A stretch of DNA of 24,749 nucleotides, from the NCBI GenBank assembly GCA_046756445.1, contig JBHHWI010000037.1:1-24749 (forward strand), written 5' to 3'. Shown one piece after another: positions 16,053 to 24,695 of the stretch (positions are counted from its first letter, which is position 1; the number at the start of each line of letters is the position of its first letter). The notes under the pieces were generated by a model, which saw only the letters and a program-made list of their open reading frames with translations, did not search any database and was not told where the DNA came from. Origin of the DNA: JACZWL01 sp046756445 (lineage in GTDB: Bacteria; Pseudomonadota; Gammaproteobacteria; Steroidobacterales; Woeseiaceae). A program made the position numbers and the translations under genes.

Positions 16053-16159
16053 CTATTGTTGCAAGAGCGACACAGTTTTTCGCGGCCCGCAGAGGCTGCG
16101 GCCACAGACGCCGAATTGCGCAAAACCCGGCGCCTGAAACTGCCCCGCACGGCAGTCCG

Positions 16160-17845
16160 TCAGGCCGCCGATCCGCCCTTTGCCGTGGCGCTTTTCCGGA
16201 ATGCCGAGATCGCCGATGCCGCTTCCAGAATTACCAGCACGCTGGTGACCAGCACGATCGCGTCAATAACGACCAGCAATACATTGCCGCTTTGGTAGAA
16301 CTCGATCAGCTTGATTACGCCGGCCCAGGCCGCCACGATCAGCACGAAGACCATCGGTATCAGCGTATAGCGCACGGGCCTGCCCAGCTTGATCAGCATC
16401 ACGGAGATGACCAGCAGCGTCAGCCCCGCCAGGATCTGGTTTGTCGATCCGAACAGGGGCCAGATCACCAGGCCACCGCTGCCGGACGCGCCGCCGGCAC
16501 CGAATGCCAGCAACAGGCAGGCGCCCACGGCAATCGACGTGGCCACTATTCCGTTGTTCAGCGCCCGAATCCTGTATATCACGCTCCATTCCTGGATGAT
16601 GTACCGCTGAAGCCTGACGCCGGAGTCCATGGTCGTTCCCGCGAACAGCACGACCATGGTCGCCAGCAGAGTCTGTGACACCGGAACCGGCAAACCCCAG
16701 CCCGAATTGATCAGGTTTGCCCCGCCCTCGATAAACGCGCCGGCGCCGGCGACGCCGAATTCATCGTAGACCTGATGCCAGATCTCCGGCGTCGCGGCAA
16801 ACGCCACTCCGCTGACCGCAACAATGGTGATGAGCGCCAAAGAACCTTCACCGACTGCGCCCAGATAACCGACGAATCGCGCGTCCGGCTCCTTGTTCAA
16901 TTGCTTGGAACTGGTACCCGACGACACGATGCCGTGAAAGCCGGAGACCGCGCCGCAGGCGATCGTGACGAATAACAACGGAACCAGCGACGGCGCACCC
17001 TCGCCGAGCCGGGTGTTGAAGGCCGGCGCCGAGATATCGGGCATGAACAGGAACACGGCACCGTACAGCAGGATCAGGCCGACAAAGAGTTGCATGCCGT
17101 TGATGAAATCGCGCGGTTGCAGCAATACCCATACCGGCAGCATCGAGGCCACCGCCGCATAGAGAAACAGAATGATTATCCAGTTGGCCTGCGCCGTAAG
17201 CCCGAACATCGACGGCAGTTCCATCGGCATCACGCTGCCGCCGTAGACAGCCGCATAAAGCGCTGTGACACCGAGCAGCGACAGCATGGCGAGATTGAAT
17301 TTGCGGTGTACCAGCTGACCGATGATCAGCGCCACCGCAATGGCCGACCAGGCGGGAAACACGGCACTCGGCGTATTTACGAAGGCACGCGCGATTACGA
17401 CGCCGAACACGGCATTGACCATCAACAGCAACAGGAATACGACCACCATGAACAACGCCCGCGTGCGCTTGCCCACAATTGCCTCGGACAGCGCGCCGAT
17501 GGACTTGCCCTTGTGACGGTTGCTCGCCCACAGGGCGCCAAAGTCGTGCACACCGGCAAAGAATATGGTGCCGATAACGACCCACAGGACCGCAGGTACC
17601 CAACCCCAATACACGGCAATCGCCGGGCCGACAATCGGTGCGGCTCCGGCCACCGAGGTGAAATGGTGGCCCCAGAGGACGTATTTATTCGTCGGTACGA
17701 AGTCGACCCCGTCGTTCAACTCGTGCGCCGGCGTGACGAAGTCCGGATCCAGCCTGAAAATCTTGCGCGCAACGAACTTCGAATACACGAACCAGCCGAA
17801 CGCCCCGCCGGCGATACCGAGCAAGACCAGAATCACTGACTGCAT
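16160..17845 (-). CDS. cstA: CstA-family carbon starvation permease
   Basis: The 561-residue protein is highly hydrophobic with about 15 predicted membrane segments. It carries the CstA signatures FVPTNKYVLWGHHFTSVAGAAPIVGPA (about 49-75), FAGVHDFGALW, SGFHGIVSSGTSSKQL and WPLFGSTNQILAG. Family members (CstA, BtsT) import peptides or pyruvate when carbon is short. At 561 residues it is shorter than the roughly 700-residue E. coli CstA, but similar short members exist. The start has a GGGGC site. It follows the lipoprotein amidohydrolase and precedes receptor 1. No BtsS/BtsR-like sensor lies nearby. Substrate is inferred from the family only. Confidence 0.93.
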   Translation of the reverse strand: MQSVILVLLGIAGGAFGWFVYSKFVARKIFRLDPDFVTPAHELNDGVDFVPTNKYVLWGHHFTSVAGAAPIVGPAIAVYWGWVPAVLWVVIGTIFFAGVHDFGALWASNRHKGKSIGALSEAIVGKRTRALFMVVVFLLLLMVNAVFGVVIARAFVNTPSAVFPAWSAIAVALIIGQLVHRKFNLAMLSLLGVTALYAAVYGGSVMPMELPSMFGLTAQANWIIILFLYAAVASMLPVWVLLQPRDFINGMQLFVGLILLYGAVFLFMPDISAPAFNTRLGEGAPSLVPLLFVTIACGAVSGFHGIVSSGTSSKQLNKEPDARFVGYLGAVGEGSLALITIVAVSGVAFAATPEIWHQVYDEFGVAGAGAFIEGGANLINSGWGLPVPVSQTLLATMVVLFAGTTMDSGVRLQRYIIQEWSVIYRIRALNNGIVATSIAVGACLLLAFGAGGASGSGGLVIWPLFGSTNQILAGLTLLVISVMLIKLGRPVRYTLIPMVFVLIVAAWAGVIKLIEFYQSGNVLLVVIDAIVLVTSVLVILEAASAISAFRKSATAKGGSAA

Positions 17846-17887
17846 GAGGCCGCCCCTTTCGGACAGTAGCTGAGATTATTTCGGCAT

Positions 17888-17917
17888 ATCCTATCGGTTT
17901 GTACGGCAACTTGTCAT
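17888..17917 (-). promoter_or_regulatory. Candidate promoter of cstA
   Basis: On the minus strand ATGACA (17912-17917) and TAGGAT (17888-17893) are 18 bases apart. This predicts a leader of about 36 bases before the cstA ATG. It lies in the 132-base gap after the amidohydrolase gene, where no intrinsic terminator is visible. Confidence 0.4.
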
Positions 17918-17977
17918 CGAAAGAGCAAGCAAGGCGACCGGGGTTCGGGTTGCCTGGAAAACCGACAGATTCGCGGC

Positions 17978-19708
17978 TCAGTGAACGATTTCGCCGTTCC
18001 GGTACCGAATCTTCCCGCCCACGATCGTCATGACGATTTCGGTGTCCATGATTTTTTCGTCGGGAACCGTCAGGAGATCCTGAGACAGGACCGTGATATC
18101 GGCCAGTTTGCCGACGGTGAGCGAACCCTTGATGTGTTCCTCGAATGCGGCGATCGCGTTGCCCATGGTGTACGAATACAAGGCCAGCTCCCGTGAGTAC
18201 ACCTCGTCCGGCTGAAATCTGGATCCGTCGGGCAGGGTCCTCGTAACCGAACAATAGAAACTGCCAATTGGACTGATTTCGTCCACGGGGGGATCGGTGC
18301 CGTTGGTCGGAACGGCGCCGGCCTCGACCAGCGTATTGAAGATGTAGCCACGCTCTTTCGTGCGTTCGGGCCCGAGCCTGTCTTCCACCCAGGGCCCGTC
18401 GGAGCAGGCGAATATTCCCTGCACCGCCGGTATCACGCCCATCGCGGCGAAGCGCGGCACGTCGTCGGGGTGTATGACCTGTGCGTGCTCGATGCGCCAG
18501 CGCAGATCCGTTCTTCCCGGATGCCTCGCAAATTCCGCTTCGTAGATATCGAGCAACTCGCGAACGGCCCGATCGCCGATACCCTGAATCGCCAGTTGAT
18601 AGTCATGCTGCATCGCAAGCGCTGCGGATTCCTCGATTTCCCCGACTGATACGACATTCAGTCCACGACTGCGTGGCAGATCCGCATAAGGCTCCAGCAG
18701 CCAGCCGCCGTGAGTGCCGAGCGCGCCGTCGAGCACCTTTTCCCCGATTGCCCTGACCGTCAGGAAGTTGTCGCCGTAGCCGACCATGCGGTAATCGGCC
18801 AGGCGGCCTTGCATATCGGCCACCTCCTCCTCGAACGCCATGTAGAGCCTGACGGGCAGGCTGCCTTCCTCGGCCATGGCCTTGAGCAGGTCGACTTCGT
18901 GAAAGTAGGTGCCGAGATCCTGGAAAGAGGTAATGCCGTGACGAAGCGATTCCTCTCCGGCCAGGATCGCCATACGTCGCATCTCCGCCTCGATGATTTC
19001 GGGCGGGCGTTTCGCCCGGTAATCGGCGTAGGCCTGCCGGAACACGTCCTGCGCCGACTCGCGCATCATGCCGGCGGCGGAGCCATGCTCGTCACGCACG
19101 ATTTCGCCGCCATCCGGCGCCGCGGTGTTCCGGTCGATCCCCACCAGTGTCATCGCGTGCTCGTTGACGAATACGCCGTGACCGCTGGTATGAATGAGCA
19201 TCACGGGATGGTCCGGCGTCACGGCACTGAGCGCATCATGAACGGGCAGTCCCTCGACGAGTCTCTCGGGTTTGGCCTCCCATTTGTCCTGGTGCCAGCC
19301 TCGACCGATGATCCATTCTCCTTGCGGAGTCGATTCAGCCGCTTTGGCGACCATCGAGATAATTTCATCAAAATTCCTCGCGTGCCGGAAATCGAGATTC
19401 ATGAGCGAACTGCCGAAGCTCATGTAGTGGCCGTGTCCCTCGATGAACCCCGGGACAACCGTCCGACCCGTCACATCGATGACTTTGGTCGCAACGCCGA
19501 TCAACGCTTCGACATCCGCGTTGCTCCCGACGGCAATGATCCTGTCGCCGCTGACGGCTACCGCTTCGGCTCTCGGATTGTCTTCATCGACCGTCAGGAC
19601 ATTACCTTTTCGGAGCACCAGATCAGCCGGGGACACGGCCTGATCCGACTGATCGCCGCAGGCAAAGAGGAATATGACGCAGATGCCCAGGCCGGTATTC
19701 TTATTCAT
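17978..19708 (-). CDS. Lipoprotein amidohydrolase (YtcJ/Amidohydro_3 family)
   Basis: The 576-residue protein is a metal-dependent amidohydrolase. HGH at 92-94 in VVPGFIEGHGHY supplies the first metal ligands, WRIEHAQVIHPDD the later His, and TNGTDPPVDEISP the distal acidic loop; the C-terminal LTVGKLADITVL closes the composite beta domain. Such enzymes hydrolyse amide or related bonds. The N-terminus, GICVIFLFAC, ends in a lipobox-like site with Cys17, so the mature enzyme is probably a membrane-anchored lipoprotein outside the cytosol. Its ATG lies inside the end of the receptor 2 gene (8-base overlap), tying the two together. The substrate is unknown; the -2 Phe is atypical for a lipobox. 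Confidence 0.9.
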   Translation of the reverse strand: MNKNTGLGICVIFLFACGDQSDQAVSPADLVLRKGNVLTVDEDNPRAEAVAVSGDRIIAVGSNADVEALIGVATKVIDVTGRTVVPGFIEGHGHYMSFGSSLMNLDFRHARNFDEIISMVAKAAESTPQGEWIIGRGWHQDKWEAKPERLVEGLPVHDALSAVTPDHPVMLIHTSGHGVFVNEHAMTLVGIDRNTAAPDGGEIVRDEHGSAAGMMRESAQDVFRQAYADYRAKRPPEIIEAEMRRMAILAGEESLRHGITSFQDLGTYFHEVDLLKAMAEEGSLPVRLYMAFEEEVADMQGRLADYRMVGYGDNFLTVRAIGEKVLDGALGTHGGWLLEPYADLPRSRGLNVVSVGEIEESAALAMQHDYQLAIQGIGDRAVRELLDIYEAEFARHPGRTDLRWRIEHAQVIHPDDVPRFAAMGVIPAVQGIFACSDGPWVEDRLGPERTKERGYIFNTLVEAGAVPTNGTDPPVDEISPIGSFYCSVTRTLPDGSRFQPDEVYSRELALYSYTMGNAIAAFEEHIKGSLTVGKLADITVLSQDLLTVPDEKIMDTEIVMTIVGGKIRYRNGEIVH

Positions 19709-21734
19709 AGCGAACGACGATTCCCGCGTAGAGATTCCTGTCCGGGGCCGGCTCGAAATACCGGCCGCCGAAGGCGTTGATTCTTATGTTGCTGTTGTAA
19801 CGCTCGTTGAAGACGTTGTTGATTCCAAGATAGGGCTTCAGGATCCGTTTTCCGTGACCGAATTCACGACTGATGCGGAAGTTCGTGACGGTGTAGGCGC
19901 TCACCGGCACGGTATTCGCGGTGTTTGCAAACAGCCTGCCCGAGTAGATTGTCTCCAGCGTCGCCGACAGTCCTTTGTCTGATTCGTAGCGAAGACCGAA
20001 GTATCCGAAATGCTCGGGAAGCCCGGGCAACCGATTGCCCGAAAAATCGTTGCCGTCGTCGTCGATCAGGCTGTCGAACTCGAAGTCGGACCAGGTATAG
20101 GAAACATCGGCACTGAATCCGCCCCCGACCGCCCAGGTGATCGCCGTCTCGAGGCCGGACCGGCTGGAGCTGCCGGCATTCGAATAAAACGTGCGGCCCG
20201 GGAAGGCGGCGAGTTCGAAGGGAATCAACTCGTCTTCGAGGTCGATCAGGAAGACCGCAAACTCGTAGCTGAGACCCTGATCCGCACGTCGCCAGCCGAT
20301 CTCATAATTGTCGGCCTTCTGCGGTTTGATCGCCTGATTGAATCCTCCGGAAGCATCGGGATTGGCGAGTTCCGTCGTCGTCGGCGACTCGAACGAGCTG
20401 CTGTATGTAGCAAATACCGTACTCGATCCCGCCCTGTAGCTCAGTGACGCCGACGGGTTGGTTTCGCTGAAATCTCTTCTTCCCGAATCGTCGCCATCGG
20501 GTAGAAACCGATCGGCAACCGCGTACTGCAGGTCATCGTAACGCAGCCCTGCATCCACCGACCATGATTCGTTGAACCTGTATCGTCCCTGCACGTAGAA
20601 CCCCGTGCTGTCGACCTGTTCCCGTTGGTCGAATACCAGGCTCCCCAATACACCCTGATTGTTATCGAACCGGCGGCGATCGTCGTCCTGCCGGTCGATG
20701 TCGAACCCGACGGTCAGGCTCAAGTTGCCCGACCCAAGCTCTGTGAGACCGTACTGAGCACCGACACCGTAAAAAAAACGCTTCAAGTCGACCGATCCGC
20801 CGCCGACAAACGGCAGCCGGTTAGCGAAGTCGCGCCAGACGTAATAGTTGCGAAGCAGCAAGTCTCCGCCGGGATTATCACTGCGATAAACGACACCGAA
20901 TCGCTGCTGTGACAGTTTCTCGCCGGCGTCGAAGAGTACGTTTTGCGTGCGCGCGGATCGCGGAGCGGACGCCGCCTGTGACGCAGCAATGCCGCCGGGA
21001 TCCAGCTCCTCGGGTTGATCGACATGATTGATCGCGATCGTGAGCGAGTCGGAATCGCCGATATTCCAGCGCAGCCTGCTATTGAGGAGGTTTCCGCCGG
21101 ATGCGGAATGATCGCGAAAACCGTCGAAGTCCCGTTGTGACACATTGATCAGGTAATCGAAGCGACCGAGCCGGCCGCCGGCCTTCAGCTGATACTTTTC
21201 ATAGCCGAGTTCACCGAGACCTAATGTTCCCTCCACGAACGGCTCACCGCCGCCCAGCTCGCTGACCACCGATACGACGCCGCCCGAGGCGTTGCCGTAG
21301 AGCGATGAAGCCGGCCCGCGAAGAACTTCGATTCGCTCCGCTGAACCGAGGTCAATGCTGTCTACCTGTGCCTGCCCGTCGGGAACCGTCTCCGGAATGT
21401 CATCGACCAATATCGTGATCCCGCGAATACCGAAATTCGAGCGTACGCCGAATCCGCGTACGGCGACTCGCAGGTCCTGGGCAAAGTTGTAACGGTTTTG
21501 CATGTACAGGCCGGGAACGGCACTCAGCGCCTCGTCCAGCCCGAGTTGCTGAGTCGCGTTTTGAATTCGGTCTTTGCTCACGACCGAGATCGACCGTGCA
21601 ACGTCACCGACTGCTGTTTCTACTCTTGTCGCAGTCACCACGATCTCGTCGAGAGGCAACGCCTCATTCTCCTGAGACCAAGCTACCGGGGCAGCCGCAA
21701 CCAGGACCAATAGCAGTTCGTACGGGATTCGCAC
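19701..21734 (-). CDS. TonB-dependent outer-membrane receptor (receptor 2, FecA-like)
   Basis: From a GTG at 21734 the product has 677 residues: a signal peptide (RIPYELLLVLVAAAPVAWSQ), a TonB box (LDEIVVTATR) and a plug (VRGFGVRSNFGIRGITILVD, ERIEVLRGPASSLYGNASGG). A barrel follows, ending in YAGIVVRYE. The longer frame starts at an ATG in the loop of the preceding terminator hairpin, so it is unlikely to be used. It is shorter than receptors 1 and 3, and the plug sequence places it in a different, FecA/siderophore-like branch. It overlaps the lipoprotein amidohydrolase gene by eight bases. The ligand is unknown. Confidence 0.92.
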   Translation of the reverse strand: MRIPYELLLVLVAAAPVAWSQENEALPLDEIVVTATRVETAVGDVARSISVVSKDRIQNATQQLGLDEALSAVPGLYMQNRYNFAQDLRVAVRGFGVRSNFGIRGITILVDDIPETVPDGQAQVDSIDLGSAERIEVLRGPASSLYGNASGGVVSVVSELGGGEPFVEGTLGLGELGYEKYQLKAGGRLGRFDYLINVSQRDFDGFRDHSASGGNLLNSRLRWNIGDSDSLTIAINHVDQPEELDPGGIAASQAASAPRSARTQNVLFDAGEKLSQQRFGVVYRSDNPGGDLLLRNYYVWRDFANRLPFVGGGSVDLKRFFYGVGAQYGLTELGSGNLSLTVGFDIDRQDDDRRRFDNNQGVLGSLVFDQREQVDSTGFYVQGRYRFNESWSVDAGLRYDDLQYAVADRFLPDGDDSGRRDFSETNPSASLSYRAGSSTVFATYSSSFESPTTTELANPDASGGFNQAIKPQKADNYEIGWRRADQGLSYEFAVFLIDLEDELIPFELAAFPGRTFYSNAGSSSRSGLETAITWAVGGGFSADVSYTWSDFEFDSLIDDDGNDFSGNRLPGLPEHFGYFGLRYESDKGLSATLETIYSGRLFANTANTVPVSAYTVTNFRISREFGHGKRILKPYLGINNVFNERYNSNIRINAFGGRYFEPAPDRNLYAGIVVRYE

Positions 21735-21770
21735 AGGCCTAACAATCGGCGTTTTATCAAATGAAGAATA

Positions 21771-21806
21771 GAAAAAGGCCGATTGCAACAGCATTGCAAT
21801 CGGCCT
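21771..21806 (-). terminator. Intrinsic terminator of receptor 3
   Basis: GGCCGATTGCAA (21777-21788) pairs perfectly with TTGCAATCGGCC (21794-21805) over a 5-base loop. On the minus strand TTTTTC follows. It lies 18 bases after the receptor 3 stop and 36 bases before the chosen receptor 2 GTG on the same strand. Confidence 0.93.
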
Positions 21807-21823
21807 CAGGAGTCAAGCCAGTA

Positions 21824-24283
21824 TCACTCGAACAGGTAAGTTCCGCGCAAGTACCAGGAACCTCCTTCATAGTTCGCAGCGCTCCGACGCGGATACTGCA
21901 ATCCGACACTCAGTCGATTCGCATTCGGAGGACCAACCTCATCGACAAACTCATCGCCTATGTTGATGGCGCCCAGATTGATTCGCCAGTTATCATTCAG
22001 TTGGAAACCCAAATCGACGTCAAAGTAGACTGTAGCACCTATCTCGGCGCTCGGGCTAACAGGGTCACCGATTGTGCCGCGCTCGTCGAAATGCTTGCCA
22101 TAGTAGTTTGCCCGAAACATCAGATTAAACTGCTCGCCAAAGTTCGTGTTGGCGGTCAACACGAAGCGTTCATTCGGAAAGTTGTTTTCGATGTCTTCGA
22201 TATTGGCGGGGCTGACCGGCAGGATCGGGTCAAAACCGACGAGGTCAATATTGCCGCTACCGACGGGGTTTTCCACCAGTATCGGTCTCAGCACAGGCGT
22301 CTGACCGGTCACATCGACTTCGTTATAGGAGGCCGCCAATGTGACGTCGGTGCTGGCGTTCGCAGACCACTCCCAGCCCGAGGTCAGCACCAGATCGAGG
22401 CCGCTATGCTCGACGTCCAGCGCGTTGGTGTAAAACGCGATGCTGCCGGTTGTGGCCGGCGGCGGGACGGGGATGTTGCCCGTCTTAAAAATACGACCAT
22501 CGACTTCGATCTGATACAGGTCAATCGTCAGCGTCGTATTGTCGCCGATATCCGCGGTAAAACCGAGGCTGATGTTGAGGGATTCTTCTTCCCTCAGCGC
22601 GGTGCCGCCTACTGCGACCGCGTTGGGATCGGTCGGCGGGAACAGCCCCTCTTCGACCAGCAGCCCGGATATGCTGTCGGCCGTGGTGATTGTCGTCCGC
22701 ACATTCGCCTGACCCGGCGTCGGGGCATGGAATCCGGTAGACACAGCGCCGCGAATCGCAAGCGCATCGGAGACCCGGTAGCGCCCCGCTACCTTCCAGT
22801 TGATGGTATCGCCGAAGTCCGAGAAGTTCTCGTAGCGCAAGGCATACTGCAGCAGGAGCGCGTCGCTGAGATCGTGCTCCAGGTCGGCATACACGGCGAT
22901 GTTATCGCGTGCGTTATCGACGGCGTCGTCTGAAGTCACACCCTTCAATCCGCTGGCGCCTGCCTCGAAGAATGAACTGGGCTCGCCTGCGACTGCACCG
23001 TACGTTTCCTCACGCCATTCCGCACCGAATGCGAGATTCAGCCTGTCGCTGATCGGAAGCGAAAAATCGGCGTTCACATTAAGCTCTTTTTGCTCGTAAC
23101 CACCCACATCGAAGTCCATTTGCGGGAGCGTCGTGCCGTCCCCCGGCCCTAAGCTGTGGTTGGTCGTGTTGTTCAGGAAATAGTCCAGCTCGTTCTTGCC
23201 GAAGCCGAAGCTGAAGTCATACAACATGCCGCTGGCGTATTCGCCATCCACGCCAACGACCAGGCTGCCGTCTTTCTGATCTCCGTCCAGAAACGGGGTA
23301 TACCCGCCGGGCAGACCGGTAAAGCCCTGGTTACGCAGCGATATCATGGTCGAATGGGTATTCGGGTTACGGAAGAAAAAGCGATATCGACCTTCGGTGT
23401 CGGCAAAGCCGAATCGGGCGTATAACTGCGAGCTGGCGCTGATGTCGAAGCCCGAGTTGACGAAGAACCGGATACCGCTGGTCTCCGGGCGTCCCCAGGA
23501 CTGCGCCAGCGGCGCATCGCCGAACGGGGCATCCTGCCCGACCTCCGTCACGCCCGAATCGATCAATGCCTGAGCATCCGGGCGCTGCACGCCGCGTGAC
23601 AGCGCTTCGTTGTCTATCCATTCGATACTCGCATTCACGAAGCCGTTGTCACCCACGCCGACACCGGCGTTTGCAGCAAACTTGATACTTTCTTCGCCCT
23701 CATAATATTGGCCGTACTGGACCTGAACCTCGCCGCCTTCCGAGGCATCTTTCATTATGAAGTTGATGACGCCGGCGATCGCGTCAGATCCGTATTGTGA
23801 CGCCGCGCCATCTCGGAGGACTTCCACGCTTTTTAGTGCAATCGTTGGGATCATGCCGATGTCAACGCTGTGTGCACCGTTACCGGCGGCGGGGGCCAGG
23901 AATTGCACCAAAGCAGAACGATGTCTGCGCTTGCCGTTTATGAGAACCAGGGTCTGATCGCTCGAGGTACCGCGCAAGGACGTCGGGCGTACAAACGCCG
24001 TTCCGTCACCCGTTGCCGGCGTTGCGGTATAAGAAGGCACCAGGGCCCTGATGTTATCCGTCAGGTCGGCGGTATTTCCCAGAGTATCGAGTTCATCATC
24101 TGAAATTACGTCAATGGGCACGGTTGAGTCCGCGGCCGAGCGCGGTTTGGCGCTGCGGGTGCCGACGGTGACGATCTCTTCAATGACGTCCTCGTCGGCT
24201 TGCGCGAGAGCGACCTGCGAGGACATCCCCGCACAGGCGACCACTGCTGCCAACGCTCCGAGATGTTGCCAATTTCTAGTCAT
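21824..24283 (-). CDS. TonB-dependent outer-membrane receptor (receptor 3)
   Basis: The 819-residue protein has a signal peptide ending in ALA (cleavage after about 27) and an EEIVTVGTR TonB box (about 35-43). The plug (VPIDVISDDEL, TSLRGTSSDQTLVLINGKRR, SVEVLRDGAASQYGSDAIAG) nearly repeats that of receptor 1. The barrel holds the shared RFFFRNPNT block and ends WYLRGTYLFE. AGAGGGGGA precedes the ATG by about nine bases. A good promoter lies about 120 bases upstream, giving it a long leader, and a strong terminator follows. Substrate is unknown; close paralogy to receptor 1 suggests related ligands. Confidence 0.94.
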   Translation of the reverse strand: MTRNWQHLGALAAVVACAGMSSQVALAQADEDVIEEIVTVGTRSAKPRSAADSTVPIDVISDDELDTLGNTADLTDNIRALVPSYTATPATGDGTAFVRPTSLRGTSSDQTLVLINGKRRHRSALVQFLAPAAGNGAHSVDIGMIPTIALKSVEVLRDGAASQYGSDAIAGVINFIMKDASEGGEVQVQYGQYYEGEESIKFAANAGVGVGDNGFVNASIEWIDNEALSRGVQRPDAQALIDSGVTEVGQDAPFGDAPLAQSWGRPETSGIRFFVNSGFDISASSQLYARFGFADTEGRYRFFFRNPNTHSTMISLRNQGFTGLPGGYTPFLDGDQKDGSLVVGVDGEYASGMLYDFSFGFGKNELDYFLNNTTNHSLGPGDGTTLPQMDFDVGGYEQKELNVNADFSLPISDRLNLAFGAEWREETYGAVAGEPSSFFEAGASGLKGVTSDDAVDNARDNIAVYADLEHDLSDALLLQYALRYENFSDFGDTINWKVAGRYRVSDALAIRGAVSTGFHAPTPGQANVRTTITTADSISGLLVEEGLFPPTDPNAVAVGGTALREEESLNISLGFTADIGDNTTLTIDLYQIEVDGRIFKTGNIPVPPPATTGSIAFYTNALDVEHSGLDLVLTSGWEWSANASTDVTLAASYNEVDVTGQTPVLRPILVENPVGSGNIDLVGFDPILPVSPANIEDIENNFPNERFVLTANTNFGEQFNLMFRANYYGKHFDERGTIGDPVSPSAEIGATVYFDVDLGFQLNDNWRINLGAINIGDEFVDEVGPPNANRLSVGLQYPRRSAANYEGGSWYLRGTYLFE

Positions 24284-24407
24284 TTTGCTTTCCCCCTCTG
24301 AATCAGAATCATGTTATGCAGCAACAGAGCTATCCTGTTCTGCCCGGCGGAGTGTTGACGACACGCTTCCCGCGATCGTTTTGGCACCACGCTGTTGTTG
24401 TCCCGCT

Positions 24408-24436
24408 ACTATAGATCGACGGCCAGCGCTTGACCA
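24408..24436 (-). promoter_or_regulatory. Promoter of receptor 3
   Basis: On the minus strand TGGTCA (24431-24436) and TATAGT (24408-24413) are exactly 17 bases apart. The -10 matches the sigma-70 consensus at five of six positions and the -35 at four. Transcription would begin near 24401, leaving about 117 bases before the ATG at 24283. Confidence 0.6.
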
Positions 24437-24470
24437 GCCAAATATCCCCGGATTTGTTGCAAATGCGCAA

Positions 24471-24492
24471 CTAGCCCGAAGATTGCACGAGA
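24471..24492 (+). repeat. Left 22-bp inverted repeat arm
   Basis: This arm is identical to the reverse complement of 24696-24717 at all 22 positions. Pairing breaks immediately outside the CTAG end. Inside, similarity continues weakly, as a GAGA then CCG-rich stretch on both sides. Confidence 0.9.
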
Positions 24493-24695
24493 GTCCGGGA
24501 TTGCGGGCGAGAGATCGTCGCGGCTGACGCCGCTCTGGACCGAGAGCCATAGCGGGCTATGGCTCGAGGGAAGAGCCAGTCAGGCGCAACGAGATCCGGC
24601 CACAATCCGGACAGCCAGTGAAATCGACAAGGTGTCAGCATTCGGGTTTTCGTCATCCGTATTGAAATCATAACGTTGTCAATGATCTCGGGCGG

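Larger units (their letters stand above)
15794..16159. other. 366-bp leader/control region of receptor 1
   Basis: No gene is supported here. Next to the cstA stop is a weak hairpin, ACTGCC/GGCAGT (16139-16156), without a T run. A bulged hairpin lies at 16084-16103, also without a T run. The region also holds the candidate promoter, a GGAAGGCC direct repeat (15993-16009), a near-perfect 16-base dyad at 15957-15972 and a 9-bp stem-loop at 15837-15876. Together they indicate a long structured 5' untranslated region for receptor 1. Confidence 0.6.

Noticed and set aside
16084..16103. GC-rich bulged hairpin after cstA as terminator
   Set aside because: It is followed on the transcript strand by GCGAAAAAC rather than a T run, so it does not meet the intrinsic-terminator pattern.
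16968..17839. Long plus-strand frames opposite cstA and other genes
   Set aside because: They are antisense shadows of a strongly recognised membrane protein; their composition (His/Arg/Gln-rich, no domain) reflects codon bias of the real gene.
21735..21794. Longer receptor 2 starting at ATG 21794
   Set aside because: The ATG lies in the terminator hairpin of receptor 3. The GTG at 21734 directly precedes a normal signal peptide.
24471..24671. Possible 66-residue minus-strand protein upstream of receptor 3
   Set aside because: It lies within the inverted-repeat element, has no recognisable motif or ribosome site, and its composition resembles random frame translation.
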